A stretch of DNA of 7,478 nt from Clostridiaceae bacterium. GTDB taxonomy: Bacteria > Bacillota > Clostridia > Oscillospirales > Acutalibacteraceae. Under the pieces are notes generated by a model. That model was not told where the DNA came from and ran no database searches. It saw nothing but the letters and a program-made list of their open reading frames with translations. The stretch is from the NCBI GenBank assembly GCA_016292455.1, contig JAEDIL010000088.1:1-7478 (forward strand), in the 5' to 3' direction. Positions within the stretch are counted from its first letter, which is position 1; every line of letters starts with the position of its first letter. Positions 5,768-7,478 of this stretch are shown here, one piece after another. The position numbers and the translations under genes are program-made.

Positions 5768-5797
5768 TTATTCGGAAAAGCAAAGAGGGTGGTTTTT

Positions 5798-6649
5798 GTG
5801 CAGGTAATATATGCAGACATTCTTTTTGTAATAAACACCTACGTCACCTACGCGCTTTTGCGCTCCTGCTCGCTGGTTTCCCGCGTTCCGGTTTCGCGCG
5901 TCCGTGCAGTCCTCTCCGCTTTGCTCGGCGGCGCGTTTTCTCTTGTGATTCTCATTGACACAGCAACGAGCTTTGTTTTGACTGCTTTACGACTTGCTTT
6001 TTCACTCCTTCTGCTTTTTGCGGCGTTCTATCCGTTCGGGAAAAAGAAATTTCTTCGGCTTTTCTGTTCGTTTTTTCTTGTCAATTTCATTTTTGCCGGA
6101 CTCATGCTTGCCTTGCAGCTTTTTGTCTCACCGCAGTCCATGTTTCTTTCCGTCGGAATAGTATATTTTAATATTGACGCGCTCACTCTTGTTATCCTGA
6201 CTGCGGTTTGCTACTTTGTTCTGAGCGGTGTTAACCTTCTGCTGAGGCACAAAGCTCCCACCGGTTCAATTTATGAGGTTACGGTTGAATATGGCGGTCA
6301 GCACTTTTCCTGCCGCGCATTGCTCGACACCGGAAACTCGCTTTTTGAGCCGTTTTCTTCCCTGCCGGTTGTTGTTGCCGAAAGAGGACTTTTCGGTGCG
6401 GATTTTGAAATACCGGACGAAAAGCTGAGACTTGTTCCGTGCTCGTGCGTAACGAGTGAAGCGGTTCTCAAAGCGTTTCGTCCCGATAAGCTTTCTGTGA
6501 ACTGCGTCAGGGGAAAGCTTGAGACCGACGGCGTTTATATAGCAATAACCGACCGAAGAATCAAAAATTCCGATTTTAAGGTGCTTTTGCACCCGCAGCT
6601 GCTCGAAAATATTGAGGAAAGGGAGAATATAAATGTTTTCAAAACTTAA
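5798..6649 (+). CDS. spoIIGA: Sporulation sigma-E factor-processing peptidase SpoIIGA
   Basis: SpoIIGA is the membrane-anchored aspartic protease in the forespore septum that removes the pro-sequence from pro-sigma-E in the mother cell, after a signal from SpoIIR. I choose the GTG at 5798 (283 residues). GAGGGTGG (5785-5792) lies five bases upstream, and the resulting N-terminus runs straight into the first membrane segment, as in the family. Starting further upstream would add 36 unrelated residues. Five hydrophobic segments are visible at about 2-22, 36-54, 59-80, 85-109 and 115-149. The C-terminal cytoplasmic domain follows, with the catalytic motif ALLDTGNSLFEP (active-site Asp177) and the conserved end VLLHPQLLE. 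The last 17 bases overlap sigE, its substrate gene, which is the classic spoIIG operon order. Regulation is probably from a TATAAT promoter with a poor -35 at 5762. Confidence 0.96.
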   Translation: MQVIYADILFVINTYVTYALLRSCSLVSRVPVSRVRAVLSALLGGAFSLVILIDTATSFVLTALRLAFSLLLLFAAFYPFGKKKFLRLFCSFFLVNFIFAGLMLALQLFVSPQSMFLSVGIVYFNIDALTLVILTAVCYFVLSGVNLLLRHKAPTGSIYEVTVEYGGQHFSCRALLDTGNSLFEPFSSLPVVVAERGLFGADFEIPDEKLRLVPCSCVTSEAVLKAFRPDKLSVNCVRGKLETDGVYIAITDRRIKNSDFKVLLHPQLLENIEERENINVFKT

Positions 6650-7352
6650 ATTGAAGCTTTTCTGGCTCAAAAGGCGGCTTATGATAGCGATAGGGGCGGA
6701 AAGCGAATTCTTTTATGTCAACGGCTCTCAGACCCTGCCGGCTCCGCTGAGCAAAAAGCAGGAGAGTGAAATTCTTGAACAGCTTGAAAACGGAAACACC
6801 CAGAACCGGGACAAGCTTGTTGTGCATAATCTTCGTCTGGTGGTCTATATTGCAAGAAAGTTTGAAAACACCGGAATAGGAATTGAAGACCTCGTTTCAA
6901 TCGGAACAGTAGGGCTTATCAAAGCGGTCAACACTTTCTGTCCGTCAAAAAAAATCAAGCTTGCAACCTACGCTTCGCGGTGTATTGAAAATGAAATTCT
7001 GATGTATCTTCGCAAAACGGCGAACAAAAAAAACGAAGTTTCAATCGAAGAACCGCTCAATGTTGACTGGGACGGAAACGAGCTTTTGCTTTCCGACGTT
7101 CTCGGAAGCGACAGCGACATCGTCGGAAGGAACCTCGAAATGCAGGACGAAAGGAATCAGCTTCTTGAAGTTGTCAAGAAGCTTGATGAACGCGAGCGCA
7201 CAATAATGACAATGCGCTTCGGGCTTTTCGGCTCAAAAGAGTATACTCAGAAGCAGGTTGCCGTTATGCTCGGTATTTCTCAAAGCTACATTTCACGCCT
7301 TGAAAAGCGCATCATTGAAAGGCTGAGAAAAGAACTTGAAAAGGTGAGCTGA
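6633..7352 (+). CDS. sigE: RNA polymerase sporulation sigma factor sigma-E (pro-form)
   Basis: Sigma-E directs the first mother-cell transcription programme of endospore formation. The 239-residue product closely resembles Bacillus SigE. A short basic, amphipathic pro-sequence (about 1-28, with KLKLKLFWLKRRLM) is the part removed by SpoIIGA and normally tethers the inactive form to the membrane. Region 2, NLRLVVYIARKFENTG...DLVSIGTVGLIKAVNTF, is at 66-102, followed by KIKLATYASRCIENEILMYL (107-126) for -10 recognition and core binding. PLNVDWDGNELLLSDVLG is at 141-158. The region 4.2 helix-turn-helix TQKQVAVMLGISQSYISRLEKR is at 205-226. The ATG at 6633 is preceded by AAAGGGAG (6618-6625) and lies inside the end of spoIIGA, implying coupled translation of protease and substrate. 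No intrinsic terminator is visible after the stop. Confidence 0.98.
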   Translation: MFSKLKLKLFWLKRRLMIAIGAESEFFYVNGSQTLPAPLSKKQESEILEQLENGNTQNRDKLVVHNLRLVVYIARKFENTGIGIEDLVSIGTVGLIKAVNTFCPSKKIKLATYASRCIENEILMYLRKTANKKNEVSIEEPLNVDWDGNELLLSDVLGSDSDIVGRNLEMQDERNQLLEVVKKLDERERTIMTMRFGLFGSKEYTQKQVAVMLGISQSYISRLEKRIIERLRKELEKVS

Positions 7353-7389
7353 ATTCTGAAAATAAAACAGAAAAAATGGATAAAATATC

Positions 7390-7418
7390 TTGCTTTTGCT
7401 TTTTTGCTGTGATATAAT
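7390..7418 (+). promoter_or_regulatory. Promoter downstream of sigE opening a new transcription unit
   Basis: A -35 TTGCTT (7390-7395), a 17-base spacer and a perfect -10 TATAAT (7413-7418), preceded by the extended element TGA, form a good vegetative-type promoter. The start would be near 7425. It shares TGTGATATAAT with the minus-strand promoter at 5673-5683 except for one base. It does not look like a sigma-F or sigma-G promoter, so the next gene need not be sigG. Confidence 0.8.
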
Positions 7419-7447
7419 ACGCAAGATAACGCACGCAGGGGATCAGT

Positions 7448-7478
7448 ATGCCCTGTTCACGAAAGTGCGGTGTACTTT
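7448..7478 (+). CDS. Possible 5' end of an unidentified gene, cut by the window edge
   Basis: An ATG at 7448 is preceded by AGGGGA (7437-7442) at six bases and lies about 24 bases after the predicted start of transcription, so it is a plausible gene start. Only ten codons (MPCSRKCGVL) are inside the window, too few to identify. It does not resemble the start of sigG, which often follows sigE. The same bases can fold into CAGGG/CCCTG and CAC-GAAA-GTG hairpins, so a structured leader or a small RNA is an alternative. Confidence 0.35.
   Translation, partial: MPCSRKCGVL

Noticed and set aside
5690..5797. ATG at 5690 as the start of SpoIIGA
   Set aside because: The extra 36 residues are not SpoIIGA-like, there is no ribosome binding site, and the segment overlaps the divergent promoter and the inverted repeat. 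GTG 5798 has GAGGGTGG in front.

Overview
The window looks like a chromosomal segment of an endospore-forming anaerobe of the class Clostridia. The main evidence is an adjacent spoIIGA-sigE pair, a clostridial-type formate--tetrahydrofolate ligase, GTG and TTG starts with strong purine-rich ribosome binding sites, and sigma-A type promoters. The genus cannot be named from the sequence alone. There is no sign of a phage, an insertion sequence or a CRISPR array.

Left part (about 150-2380, minus strand): a one-carbon/purine transcription unit. A near-consensus promoter (TTGACA, 17 bp, TATGAT) starts transcription almost exactly at the first stem of an RNA that I identify as a ZTP (pfl-motif) riboswitch. 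Its expression platform is an intrinsic terminator. The first gene after it is a broken purE, with a one-base shift in an A7 run and the 3' half missing. It is followed by an intact fhs (formate--tetrahydrofolate ligase) with its own strong ribosome binding site and a terminator. The logic is coherent: ZMP/ZTP accumulates when 10-formyl-THF is scarce, and fhs makes 10-formyl-THF.

Middle part (about 2590-5520, plus strand): a divergent promoter drives two overlapping flavoprotein genes, an HI0933/BaiN-family protein and a COG2509-type FAD-dependent protein. A strong hairpin terminator ends the unit. The physiological role of both is unknown.

Right part (about 5480-7352): a 30-codon gene on the minus strand has a textbook promoter, a strong ribosome binding site and a shared bidirectional terminator, and encodes a strikingly amphipathic helix. 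It is divergent from spoIIGA (membrane-anchored aspartic protease that processes pro-sigma-E), which overlaps sigE (mother-cell sporulation sigma factor) by 17 bases. After sigE a new promoter (TATAAT) opens a unit that runs off the window. Its first 50 or so bases can fold and contain a possible start codon.

The observations most worth a second look are the orphan amphipathic peptide gene next to spoIIGA, and the riboswitch-controlled purE remnant now serving as leader for fhs.
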